This document shows positions 25,015 through 33,393 of a stretch of 64,000 nucleotides of DNA, in pieces (the stretch's first letter is position 1; every line of letters begins with the position of its first letter). The stretch lies in the NCBI GenBank assembly GCA_005790605.1, contig SXUI01000017.1, positions 1 through 64,000 of the forward strand, in the 5' to 3' direction. Below the pieces are notes generated by a model. The model made no database searches, was not told the origin of the DNA, and saw only the letters and a list, made by a program, of their open reading frames with translations. Source of the DNA: Planctomycetia bacterium (GTDB taxonomy: Bacteria > Planctomycetota > Phycisphaerae > Phycisphaerales > SM1A02). Made by a program: the position numbers and the translations under genes.

Positions 25015-28000
25015 ATGACTGAGTACGAAATGGACGGAGCTACGGAGAAGAACACGAACAATCCAGGCCGCGAAGCGGATGGCGCAGAGACAACGGCAGA
25101 GCAAGCGGAACTCGCGGAGACGCTCGCGGCAGAAGCCGGAGTGCCAGAGCTCGATGCAGCTGATGAAGTTCATCCCGATGCGGATCAGAACCATCGTGGA
25201 TGGACCGGAGCAAGTCCGCCACTCTTGGATGAGGCGCCCGCACACGAGTGGAACCTTGAAGCATGGGAATCCGCTGGGACCGCGTTTCGCGCGGAGCATG
25301 ACGAAGAAGTCGCGGCCCACACCGACGATGAGGGTCATGACGATGTCGTCGATGGTGACGATGGCGAGCAGGTTGAAGAAAGCGACGATGAGTTTGACGG
25401 CGGCGCGGAGAGCGACATCGCCGATGCAGCAACGGATGGCGCAGATACCGACGATGCGCAGTCAAGCGCACTAGGTGCTGAGGGAAATCCCGCGGTGGCA
25501 ACGGAGGGGCGCCGAGGCCGTCGGCGTCGAGGTGGCCGCGGCAGACGAGGCGGCGAGAAGGTCGCCCCTGTCGATGGCGCACGCGCGGCATCCCATGCAT
25601 CGGGTGAGGAGCGCGATCATGACGAGCCAACGCGCCGCGCGGAGGCGAAGCCCAAAGTCGTCATGCTGGTGAACGACAATGCTGGTTCCGAGCTTCGCAT
25701 TGCGATCCTCGAAAACAACACGCTCGCGCAGTACTTCTCAGAACGAACTTCGACCGCGACGAATGTGGGCAGCATTTACAAAGCGCGCGTCCTCAATGTC
25801 GAGCCTGCGATCCAAGCAGCGTTCGTTGACTTCGGCGAGGGCGCGAATGGATTTCTCCATGTCAGCGATCTCCATCCGAAGTACTTCCCCGGCGAAGAGC
25901 GAACGGAAAAAGTGGGCCGGAAGATTCCGCGGCATGACCGCCCGATGATGCAGCACGCGCTCAAGCGTGGGCAAGAGATTCTCGTTCAAGTGCTGAAGGA
26001 AGGACTTGGATCGAAGGGTCCCACGCTCACGAGCTATCTCTCGCTGCCTGGGCGATTGCTCGTGATGATGCCTGACATGGACAACATCGGCGTGAGCCGA
26101 AAGGTTGAGGACGAGGATCAACGGCGCGCCATGCGCAAGATTCTCGATTCGCTTGAACTGCAGGAAGGGTTCGGATTCATCCTGCGCACAGCGGGATTTG
26201 ACGCGACCCGAACCGAGCTCATGCGTGATGCGCAGTATCTCACGCGCCTCTGGCAACAGATGGAGAAACGCATGCACGCGGTGGGCGCGCCCTGCCAGTT
26301 GTATGCGGAGGGCGATGTCTTACTGCGCACGATCCGCGATGGCATCGACGGAGATGTCGAAGCAATCATCGTCGATAGTGAGAGCGCGTTTCGACGCGCG
26401 AAGGCATTCCTTGAGGTCGTGGCACCGCGCGCAAGTGAACTGCTGCGCTATTGGGACCGAAGCACTCCACTGTTCTATGCGTTCGACATCGAACGGCAGA
26501 TCGAACTCATTCACTCGCGGGAAGTCCCGCTTCCTTCCGGTGGCGCGCTTGTGTTCGACCAGACGGAAGCACTCGTTGCAATCGATGTGAATAGCGGTCG
26601 CTCTCGCGCGGCGCGTGACTCCGAGACAAATGCGTACAACACCAATGTGGAAGCCGTTGACGAGATTTGTCGTCAACTTCGACTCCGCGATCTTGGTGGT
26701 CTCGTCGTCGCAGACTTGATCGACATGCGATCCGCGAAACATCGGCGAGACATCGAGGAGCGCGTCCGCCTGCACCTACGGAAGGATCGCGCGAAGAGCA
26801 CCGTCGCACCGATCTCGGAATTCGGCATCATGGAACTCACGCGTCAACGCATGCGTCCAAGCATGCGCAAGACGCACTATCACGACTGTCCAGCCTGCGC
26901 TGGCACCGGCGAATTGCGCAACCCCGACGCGGTGGCGAGCGATGCCATGCGGCGACTAGCAGCGATCCTCGACATCGACCGTGTGCGTCGCGTGGAGATC
27001 GTGGTCGGAAGCAAAGTTGCAGCCACTTTGCTTTCCACCAAGCGTCGCGCCCTCGTCGAGATCGAAGACGAATTCGGCAAGACTGTCTCCGTGCGCATCA
27101 GTGATGCGATTCCGCCAGACCGCGCTGATTTCTACGCCTATGACGAGCGCGATACGGATATCGAACTTGAACGGATGCCCAGACTCGAGCGCCCCACCAT
27201 CGCGAAACTTCCTTCCGTCGTCGCGAGCGATGACGAGGGCGACGAGGATGGCGGCGCAGACGGCGACTCTGAGCAAGTTGGTGGTGGTCGTCGACGACGG
27301 CGCCGACGACGAAAGCCAGCGGCAGCGGACGCGACGGCGCTGATTCTTTCCGGTGGATTCGATGACCTGCCTGACCTCGACGCCGCGGAGCCCACGGTTG
27401 CAGAAGCGTTGAAGCATGAAGCGCAGAAGCGAGCGCAAGAAGCGACTGCTCGCGCAGAGGCCGATGTGCGAGCGCGTCGAGAAGCGAAAGAGCGCGCCCA
27501 GCGCGAAGAACTTGCGGAGTACGAACGCGCGCTCGCCGAAGCGCGCGCTGCAGCTCGCATGCGTGCACATCAACGCGCAGTCGGCGAAGCGATCACACTC
27601 CGCGCGAGCGGCGATGTCATCAAAGTCTTTGAACTCGCGAAGGAGTTGAGTCAGGCGAGCAAGGATCTGCTTTCGCTTTGCATCGAACTCGACCTCGGCA
27701 AGAAGAGTCACATGACGAAACTCACCGGCGCAGAGGCGGACGCGATCCGTCTGCACTTCGGTGCCCTGCCGATGCCGGAACCCGATCCGGAGCGGCTCGA
27801 AGCGCTCACCGAGGAAGAACTTGCGTCCGTCGCGATGGAGTTTGAAGCGCGCCGACCGCAGGCGCGGGGCGACGCCTCGCCTACGGCGCAAGCACACGGT
27901 GGTGAAAACGACGGTGCAGAGGCCGGACAAGGCGGTCGAAAGCGCCGCCGACGCCGACGAGGTCGCGGACGCAATCGTGACGGAGGCGATGCAGGCGAGC

Positions 28001-28524
28001 AGCCTCGTGACGCAGGTGCATCGTCCGAGTCGGATTCCGGTTCAGGAGGCGACGCGGATGAGGCTGACACATCTGAAGCAGCCGCGTCTCCCGCCATCGA
28101 AGGCGACACTTCAGGCGGCGGTGCGCGGAAACGACGAAGGCGTCGAGGTGGTCGTGGCCGATCCTCCGCGCGCGGTCAGGGCGATGCCCCTGAAGCAGCA
28201 GCTGCTTCACCGGCACAGCCCCACCCACATCATGCGCGAGACACAGCCCACGCCACACGCAACCCGAACGAACGCTCTGAACCTCGCGAAGGTTCACGAC
28301 GGGGCCGTCGCGGACGCGGCGGCCGACGCGGAAACGGCGGTTCGAGCGAAGATCGCGGTGGCTCGGGAGCGCAAGCTCCCGCGAGCGCCCCACGCGCCTC
28401 GGCACCTGCACCTGCACCTGCCCCCACCCCTGCTGCAAGTTCTCCAGCACCAGTGAAGCGCGGCCTCTATGCGCGCAATCGCAAACTCTCCCCGGGTGAA
28501 CGACCCAAGGGCGACGACCGCTGA
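25015..28524 (+). CDS. RNase E/G family endoribonuclease with an IF-2 N-terminal-like domain
   Basis: 1169 residues. The start ATG 25015 has AAGGAAGG 6 bp upstream. An acidic N-terminal extension (~1-160) is followed by an Arg/Gly-rich patch, then the S1 domain (about 252-292, GSIYKARVLNVEPAIQAAFV). The catalytic part has AIDVNSGRS with Asp524 and VVADLIDM with Asp567, spaced as E. coli Asp303 and Asp346. The zinc link CPAC (Cys625, Cys628) is 58 residues on, again as in E. coli. It processes and degrades RNA, cutting single-stranded AU-rich sites. The long C-terminal half is disordered and Arg-rich. Residues ~868-916 (VIKVFELAKELSQASKDLLS, then KSHMTKLTGAEADAIRLHFG) look like the IF2_N domain. 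The stop overlaps the dxr start (TGATG). Confidence 0.93.
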   Translation: MTEYEMDGATEKNTNNPGREADGAETTAEQAELAETLAAEAGVPELDAADEVHPDADQNHRGWTGASPPLLDEAPAHEWNLEAWESAGTAFRAEHDEEVAAHTDDEGHDDVVDGDDGEQVEESDDEFDGGAESDIADAATDGADTDDAQSSALGAEGNPAVATEGRRGRRRRGGRGRRGGEKVAPVDGARAASHASGEERDHDEPTRRAEAKPKVVMLVNDNAGSELRIAILENNTLAQYFSERTSTATNVGSIYKARVLNVEPAIQAAFVDFGEGANGFLHVSDLHPKYFPGEERTEKVGRKIPRHDRPMMQHALKRGQEILVQVLKEGLGSKGPTLTSYLSLPGRLLVMMPDMDNIGVSRKVEDEDQRRAMRKILDSLELQEGFGFILRTAGFDATRTELMRDAQYLTRLWQQMEKRMHAVGAPCQLYAEGDVLLRTIRDGIDGDVEAIIVDSESAFRRAKAFLEVVAPRASELLRYWDRSTPLFYAFDIERQIELIHSREVPLPSGGALVFDQTEALVAIDVNSGRSRAARDSETNAYNTNVEAVDEICRQLRLRDLGGLVVADLIDMRSAKHRRDIEERVRLHLRKDRAKSTVAPISEFGIMELTRQRMRPSMRKTHYHDCPACAGTGELRNPDAVASDAMRRLAAILDIDRVRRVEIVVGSKVAATLLSTKRRALVEIEDEFGKTVSVRISDAIPPDRADFYAYDERDTDIELERMPRLERPTIAKLPSVVASDDEGDEDGGADGDSEQVGGGRRRRRRRRKPAAADATALILSGGFDDLPDLDAAEPTVAEALKHEAQKRAQEATARAEADVRARREAKERAQREELAEYERALAEARAAARMRAHQRAVGEAITLRASGDVIKVFELAKELSQASKDLLSLCIELDLGKKSHMTKLTGAEADAIRLHFGALPMPEPDPERLEALTEEELASVAMEFEARRPQARGDASPTAQAHGGENDGAEAGQGGRKRRRRRRGRGRNRDGGDAGEQPRDAGASSESDSGSGGDADEADTSEAAASPAIEGDTSGGGARKRRRRRGGRGRSSARGQGDAPEAAAASPAQPHPHHARDTAHATRNPNERSEPREGSRRGRRGRGGRRGNGGSSEDRGGSGAQAPASAPRASAPAPAPAPTPAASSPAPVKRGLYARNRKLSPGERPKGDDR

Positions 28525-29783
28525 TGCATCGACGCGTCTTCATCCTTGGTTCCACGGGATCCATCGGGAAGAACACGATTGATGTCCTTCGCGATTTTCG
28601 CGCGCAGCGCACTCGAGGCGTGAGACAACTCCCGCCAGAGTTCGAGGTTGTTGGCGTCAGCGCGCATCGAAATGCGGAAGAAGTTGCGCGCCAAGCGCAC
28701 GAGTTTCATTGCAGCGCCGTCGCCGTTGCTGAGCCCGATGGCGCGTTGGAAGTTCCAGCGGATTGCAAGACATTTCGTGGCCCTTCCGCTCCCTGCGAAA
28801 TGCTGCAGGCGTTCGCGCGGCGAGGCGATTTGGTCGTCGTCGCGATTGTTGGCGCGGCCGGTATTCAGCCAACGCTCACGGCCCTCCGCATGGGGTGTGA
28901 TCTCGCACTCGCGAACAAAGAGACACTGGTTGCCGCGGGTTCGATCGTCATGCCTGAAGCAGATCGACACGGCGCGCGCATCATTCCCATCGACAGCGAA
29001 CACAACGCGCTCTTCCAATGCCTGAAGTCCGCAACCCGTTTCGAGCGCGGATTTGCTGATGTGCGCCGCGTCGTGCTGACAGCTTCCGGCGGCCCGTTTC
29101 GAACATCTTCTGCAGAAGAACTCGAGCGAGTGACCGTCGCGGAAGCATTGCGCCATCCCACTTGGACGATGGGACCAAAGGTCACGATTGATTCCGCGTC
29201 ATTGATGAACAAAGCACTCGAGCTCATCGAGGCGCACTGGCTCTTCGGATTGCCGAGTGAGCGGCTCGACGCAATCGTGCACCCGCAATCCATGGTGCAT
29301 GGCTTCGTGGAGTTTCTCGATGGATCCACGCTCGCGCAACTCGCTCCGCCGGACATGCGCACGCCGATTCAGCATGCGCTCACCGATCCGCAGCGCTTTG
29401 AAGGTCCTTCGAGAAAAATCGATTGGCAGACGATGCGCTCGCTCGAGTTCGAACCGGTTGACCACAAACGCTTTCCCGCGCTCACGCTCGCACATGCGGT
29501 GATCGCTCGCGGCGGCCTCGCCGGCGCGATCTTCAATGCCGCGAATGAAGTAGCCGTGCAAGCGTTTCTTGAGAGGCGCGTGGGATTTTGTGACATCACT
29601 CGCATCGTCGGCGCGACGCTCGAACGATTCGCACCGCAGAAGAGCGCGGAGGGCATCACGCACTCGCTCGATGCAGTGCTCGATGCGGATGCGCAAGCTC
29701 GCGCCTTTGCAAGGCAGACCATGGGCTCGATCAAAGCACCTCCTTTTTCTAGATCCGCCGCCAGTTCGACCTCGCTTGCATGA
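28524..29783 (+). CDS. dxr: 1-deoxy-D-xylulose 5-phosphate reductoisomerase
   Basis: 419 residues. Converts 1-deoxy-D-xylulose 5-phosphate to methylerythritol 4-phosphate with NADPH, the committed step of the MEP isoprenoid pathway. The NADPH loop is LGSTGSIGKNT and the metal/substrate motif is PIDSEHNALFQCL. Substrate-binding motifs are TASGGPFR, TIDSASLMNKALELIEAHWLF and VHPQSMVHGFV, and GAIFNAANEVAVQAFL lies in the C-terminal domain. The start ATG overlaps the rne stop by one base, so translation is probably coupled. The last ~20 residues (KAPPFSRSAASST) are an extra tail. dxr followed by rseP is a widespread order; the usual cdsA and uppS are missing between. Confidence 0.97.
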   Translation: MHRRVFILGSTGSIGKNTIDVLRDFRAQRTRGVRQLPPEFEVVGVSAHRNAEEVARQAHEFHCSAVAVAEPDGALEVPADCKTFRGPSAPCEMLQAFARRGDLVVVAIVGAAGIQPTLTALRMGCDLALANKETLVAAGSIVMPEADRHGARIIPIDSEHNALFQCLKSATRFERGFADVRRVVLTASGGPFRTSSAEELERVTVAEALRHPTWTMGPKVTIDSASLMNKALELIEAHWLFGLPSERLDAIVHPQSMVHGFVEFLDGSTLAQLAPPDMRTPIQHALTDPQRFEGPSRKIDWQTMRSLEFEPVDHKRFPALTLAHAVIARGGLAGAIFNAANEVAVQAFLERRVGFCDITRIVGATLERFAPQKSAEGITHSLDAVLDADAQARAFARQTMGSIKAPPFSRSAASSTSLA

Positions 29784-29845
29784 TGGCACCTCGCGTGCGT
29801 TCACGATTCCTCGATTGACTCGATTCACTCCTCGAGACTTCTCCC

Positions 29846-31912
29846 TTGGGCAGCTTCCTTCTTATTCTTCTCGGATTCGGTCTCCTCATCGTTGTGCATG
29901 AACTTGGTCACTTCGCCGCTGCAAAGTGGGCTGGTGTTCGGGCGGATGGATTTGCGATCGGTATGGGACCCGTGCTCTTCTCCTATCGCCGCGGCATCGG
30001 TTGGTGCCTCGGAAGTGCAGACGCGCGCGTCGTGGCGAAACTCGGGAAGCGACCGATCGAGTGCAGTGACGAAGAACTCGCGACACACGGACTCGGCGAG
30101 ACGGAATACTCACTTCGTGCACTTCCGCTTGGCGGATATGTGCGCATGCTCGGTCAGGAGGATGGGCAGCCCGTCGAAGCAAGCAGTAACCCTCGATCGT
30201 TCGCAGGGTGTCCAATTCCCAAGCGAATCGTGATCATTCTGGGCGGCATCGCGGCGAATCTCGTGCTCGCGATCGTCCTGTTTCTCGGCGCGTTTCTGCA
30301 CGGAGTGAACTTTGAAGCGCCGATCATCGGCACGCTTGACCCTCAAGGCGCTGCGGCCAAGGCAGGCATTCGCGCTGGCGATCGCGTGCTTGCGGTCGAC
30401 GACGAACGGATCGATACCTTCAATGATCTCGTCATCGCCGCTGCGATGAGCCGACCCGATGCTGAGATGACGATCTCACTCGCTCGAAGCAACTCGAGTG
30501 GCGACGAGCAAACGATGGTACGGGTCGAACCACAAGTGGATGCGACGAGCGGACTGCGATCGCTCGGCATCGCTCCGACATCGAGTGCCACGCTGACTGC
30601 GATTCGCGAATCAGATGCGCTCGTGCGCGCGGCGATTCAAAACGCCGGGCTCCCCTCCACAATCATCCCAGGTGCCCGGCTCGCGACACTTGGAGATGAT
30701 GCTGTGGCGAACTTCGCTGATGCGCAACGCATCGCCGCGGCGAGTCAGGGCACTCCTCTCGCTTCCACATGGGTCCTTCCAACCGGAGCGGAGGTCGAAG
30801 CTGCAATGCAGCCGCGCGCACTCTTCTCGAGGTTTCTGTCGACAACCGCGACCGGCGCGCCACGCGTCGACGAGGGTCTCGCCGGGCTTGCTCCATTGTG
30901 CGCCGTTGAAGCGATCGACCCCTCAAGTCGGAATCGAGATGTTCTGCAGACGGGCGATGTCTTCCTGAGCATCGGCGACCTCGCCGGCCCCAAGGGCGCG
31001 GATCTCATTGACTTCGTTCGTTCGCGCTCAAGTGCCGAGATTCCCGTACGAATTCTGCGACGGGGGAACGGCGACGCCTCGGCTGATATGGAACTCTCGT
31101 TGACGCTCCAGACAGATAGCGATGGACGCATCGGTGTGTACCTCACGCCCGCATGGGACCTGCCGTTTCTTGCGCGCAGCATCGCATCCACAAGCACGAA
31201 CTCGGCGGAAGAACCGACGCCAGCTTCGACACTCTCGATCGTTCCGACCGGGCGATTGATTGCGCTCAACGATACACCCCTCTCGAACTTTTTCGATCTC
31301 CGCGCGGCACGTCGTCGCGCACCGGTCGATGGCGACGCAAAATCACGCGATTTCAAACTCACGGTGCTCGATCCGCGCGCGGGCGCGCAACCGAGTTCGA
31401 TGTCGTTGCAATTGACGCGCGAACAACTTGTCGCGATCCAAGCGCTCGGTTGGCGATTCCCGATCGATCCGAACTACTTCGATCCGGCGTATGTGCTCTT
31501 GTCCGCGAATGGTGACCCGCTTCGTGCCGTCACCATGGGATTTGAGCGAACCTACGCAGTTGGGAAGAGCGTCTTTGCGACCATCGATCGTGTTGCCCGC
31601 GGTTCAGTGAGCGCGACCCAATTGCAAGGCCCAATCGGCATCCTCCATGTCGGGACCCGCGTCGCCGATGAAGGATTTTCCTATCTGGTGTTCTTCCTCG
31701 CACTGCTTTCCGTGAATCTCGCGGTTGTGAACGCACTTCCCATTCCGATCGCAGATGGAGGATTGCTGCTCTTCGCACTCTACGAAGGGATCCGTGGAAA
31801 GGCCCCGAGCGTGCGGTTCCAGTCGATGGCCGCACTCTGCGGCATCGTCTTCGTCGCTGCATTGTTCTTGTTCACCTTCGCCAACGACATGCGTCGACTT
31901 CTTGGACTCTGA
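29846..31912 (+). CDS. rseP: RIP metalloprotease (RseP / site-2 protease family)
   Basis: 688 residues, much longer than the ~450 of E. coli RseP. It is an intramembrane zinc protease that cleaves anti-sigma factors or other membrane substrates. The first membrane helix carries HELGH at residues 18-22. The conserved LPLGGYVRMLG follows after a ~75-residue insertion. The third metal ligand lies in NALPIPIADGGLLLF, where the common LDG reads ADG with the Asp kept. Between them are PDZ-like regions (PQGAAAKAGIRAGDRVLAVD, a clear PDZ start; others weaker). The start is TTG at 29846, the first start codon after an in-frame stop at 29816. It overlaps the SDR gene by TGATG. Confidence 0.92.
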   Translation: MGSFLLILLGFGLLIVVHELGHFAAAKWAGVRADGFAIGMGPVLFSYRRGIGWCLGSADARVVAKLGKRPIECSDEELATHGLGETEYSLRALPLGGYVRMLGQEDGQPVEASSNPRSFAGCPIPKRIVIILGGIAANLVLAIVLFLGAFLHGVNFEAPIIGTLDPQGAAAKAGIRAGDRVLAVDDERIDTFNDLVIAAAMSRPDAEMTISLARSNSSGDEQTMVRVEPQVDATSGLRSLGIAPTSSATLTAIRESDALVRAAIQNAGLPSTIIPGARLATLGDDAVANFADAQRIAAASQGTPLASTWVLPTGAEVEAAMQPRALFSRFLSTTATGAPRVDEGLAGLAPLCAVEAIDPSSRNRDVLQTGDVFLSIGDLAGPKGADLIDFVRSRSSAEIPVRILRRGNGDASADMELSLTLQTDSDGRIGVYLTPAWDLPFLARSIASTSTNSAEEPTPASTLSIVPTGRLIALNDTPLSNFFDLRAARRRAPVDGDAKSRDFKLTVLDPRAGAQPSSMSLQLTREQLVAIQALGWRFPIDPNYFDPAYVLLSANGDPLRAVTMGFERTYAVGKSVFATIDRVARGSVSATQLQGPIGILHVGTRVADEGFSYLVFFLALLSVNLAVVNALPIPIADGGLLLFALYEGIRGKAPSVRFQSMAALCGIVFVAALFLFTFANDMRRLLGL

Positions 31913-32649
31913 TGATGGAACCCGCGTTGCCAAACCCAACGAACAGCAACGCGAGCGTTGTATTGATCACGGGCGCAGGCAGTGGAATCGGAGCCGCAAC
32001 AGCCCGTTTGTTCGCGGCGAAGGGTTGGCGCGTCGCCCTCGTCGGACGATCTCTGGCGAAGCTGGAATCAGTGCGGCTTTCGCTGCCGCGCGCAGCGACG
32101 CATGTGTGCATCGAAGCAGATCTCCGGGACGCGCATGCGGCGCGAGGAGCGGTGGATCAGGCGATCGCGAAGTGCGCCGGTGTCGACACCCTCATCCTCG
32201 CCGCGGGGATCGGCGTGCAGCGCCCAATCGCCGCGCACACGGAGACGCTCATCGATGAGACTCTTCGCGTCAACGCGATCGCGCCCGCCAACATGATCGC
32301 GCAAGCGTGGGAGCATTTCATTTCGCATCAAAGAGGCTGTGTGGTACTCGTCTCGTCGCTTGCGAGCTCCGACCCGTTCACGGGATTCCTTGCCTACGCG
32401 GCAAGCAAAGCGGCGCTTGATAGTTTGGCGCGCTCGATCGCGATCGAAGGTCGAACCCTCGGCATCGATGCATTTGCATTGAATCTCGGCTGCGTCGAGA
32501 CTCCGCTGCTCCGACGCCTCTTCAGCAAGGACACCGTTCCGGCAGCAAACGCGATGGCGCCTGAGGTCGTCGCGCAAGTTTGCTTGGACTGCGCCGAGGG
32601 TAGACGCGCGGCGCAGAGCGGTCAGTGCATCATTCTGCCGAGTCCTTGA
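31912..32649 (+). CDS. SDR family oxidoreductase
   Basis: 245 residues, a classical short-chain dehydrogenase/reductase. The dinucleotide motif is TGAGSGIG near residues 20-27. The NAAG-like motif reads LAAGIG, the catalytic Ser is in VLVSSLAS, and the catalytic Tyr/Lys pair is in YAASK. Arg46 in VGRS suggests NADP preference. The substrate is unknown. The ATG (two in tandem, 31912 and 31915) overlaps the rseP stop. It converges with smpB, leaving only 5 bp between. Confidence 0.88.
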   Translation: MMEPALPNPTNSNASVVLITGAGSGIGAATARLFAAKGWRVALVGRSLAKLESVRLSLPRAATHVCIEADLRDAHAARGAVDQAIAKCAGVDTLILAAGIGVQRPIAAHTETLIDETLRVNAIAPANMIAQAWEHFISHQRGCVVLVSSLASSDPFTGFLAYAASKAALDSLARSIAIEGRTLGIDAFALNLGCVETPLLRRLFSKDTVPAANAMAPEVVAQVCLDCAEGRRAAQSGQCIILPSP

Positions 32650-32654
32650 TGCGA

Positions 32655-33143
32655 TCAATCTCGCCGACGGCTCATGGCGCGATCCATGTCTCGTTTGTCT
32701 TCGCGTGACTTAATGGATTCACGCTTGTCGCCTCTCGTCTTCCCGACACCGAGACCAAGCAACACTTTCGCCCGCCCACCCTTCCAGTAGATTTTCAACG
32801 GCACGAGCGTTCCGCCCTTTGCTTTCGTCGCATCCGTGAGACGGATGATCTCGCGTCGGTGCGCGAGAAGTCGGCGACCCCTCGTCGGTTCGTGCTGTCT
32901 TGCTGCGCCCGCAGCCGGATACTCCCCGATGTGGACACCAATGAGCGTGAGACTGACAGGGGCTAGCTCCCCTTTCGCCCATCCTTCAGAGAGGCTGGCA
33001 AGACCAAGCCGGAGCGACTTCACTTCGCTGCCGCGAAGTTCGATTCCGCATTCAAGCGTCTCGAGAATCTCATAATCAAACCGACTTTTTCGGTTCTCGA
33101 TGACCGGTTCACGGTCCTTCGCCTTGTCCTTACGCTCTGCCAT
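32655..33143 (-). CDS. smpB: SsrA-binding protein SmpB
   Basis: 162 residues. Binds tmRNA and delivers it to stalled ribosomes for trans-translation. Family motifs: ENRKSRFDYEILETLECGIEL, RGSEVKSLR, LIGVHIGEY, RRLLAHRREI and GGTLVPLKIYWKGGRAKVLLGLG (each partly quoted), ending in the basic tail with KSREDKRDMDRAMSRR that mimics an mRNA-like helix. The start ATG at 33143 fits the family. No tmRNA (ssrA) gene could be found in the window. Confidence 0.97.
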   Translation of the reverse strand: MAERKDKAKDREPVIENRKSRFDYEILETLECGIELRGSEVKSLRLGLASLSEGWAKGELAPVSLTLIGVHIGEYPAAGAARQHEPTRGRRLLAHRREIIRLTDATKAKGGTLVPLKIYWKGGRAKVLLGLGVGKTRGDKRESIKSREDKRDMDRAMSRRRD

Positions 33144-33256
33144 TTATGGATTTATAGGAATCGGAATGGGTTTCTCGGTCTCAAGAGTTCTTCGAGCCGA
33201 GCCAGAACCCTATCCGCAGACCCGCCATATGGCATGGCCAGCGAGTCGATCAGATC

Positions 33257-33274
33257 GTACAAAATGTACAAAAT
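33257..33274 (+). repeat. Tandem 9-bp direct repeat GTACAAAAT
   Basis: Two exact head-to-tail copies (33257-33265, 33266-33274) in the 250-bp gap between smpB and the metalloprotease gene. It lies ~120 bp upstream of the latter's start. It could be part of a promoter or operator. Confidence 0.5.
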
Positions 33275-33393
33275 AACGCACCCATGCCTCGCCAGCACCG
33301 AACTTTGGGGAACAATACCCCAGCATGCACGCCCTCTGCATGGGGTGCGATCCGTCCTCCCTCCTCAGTCTGATTCTCTCCACCGGAGCCCAG

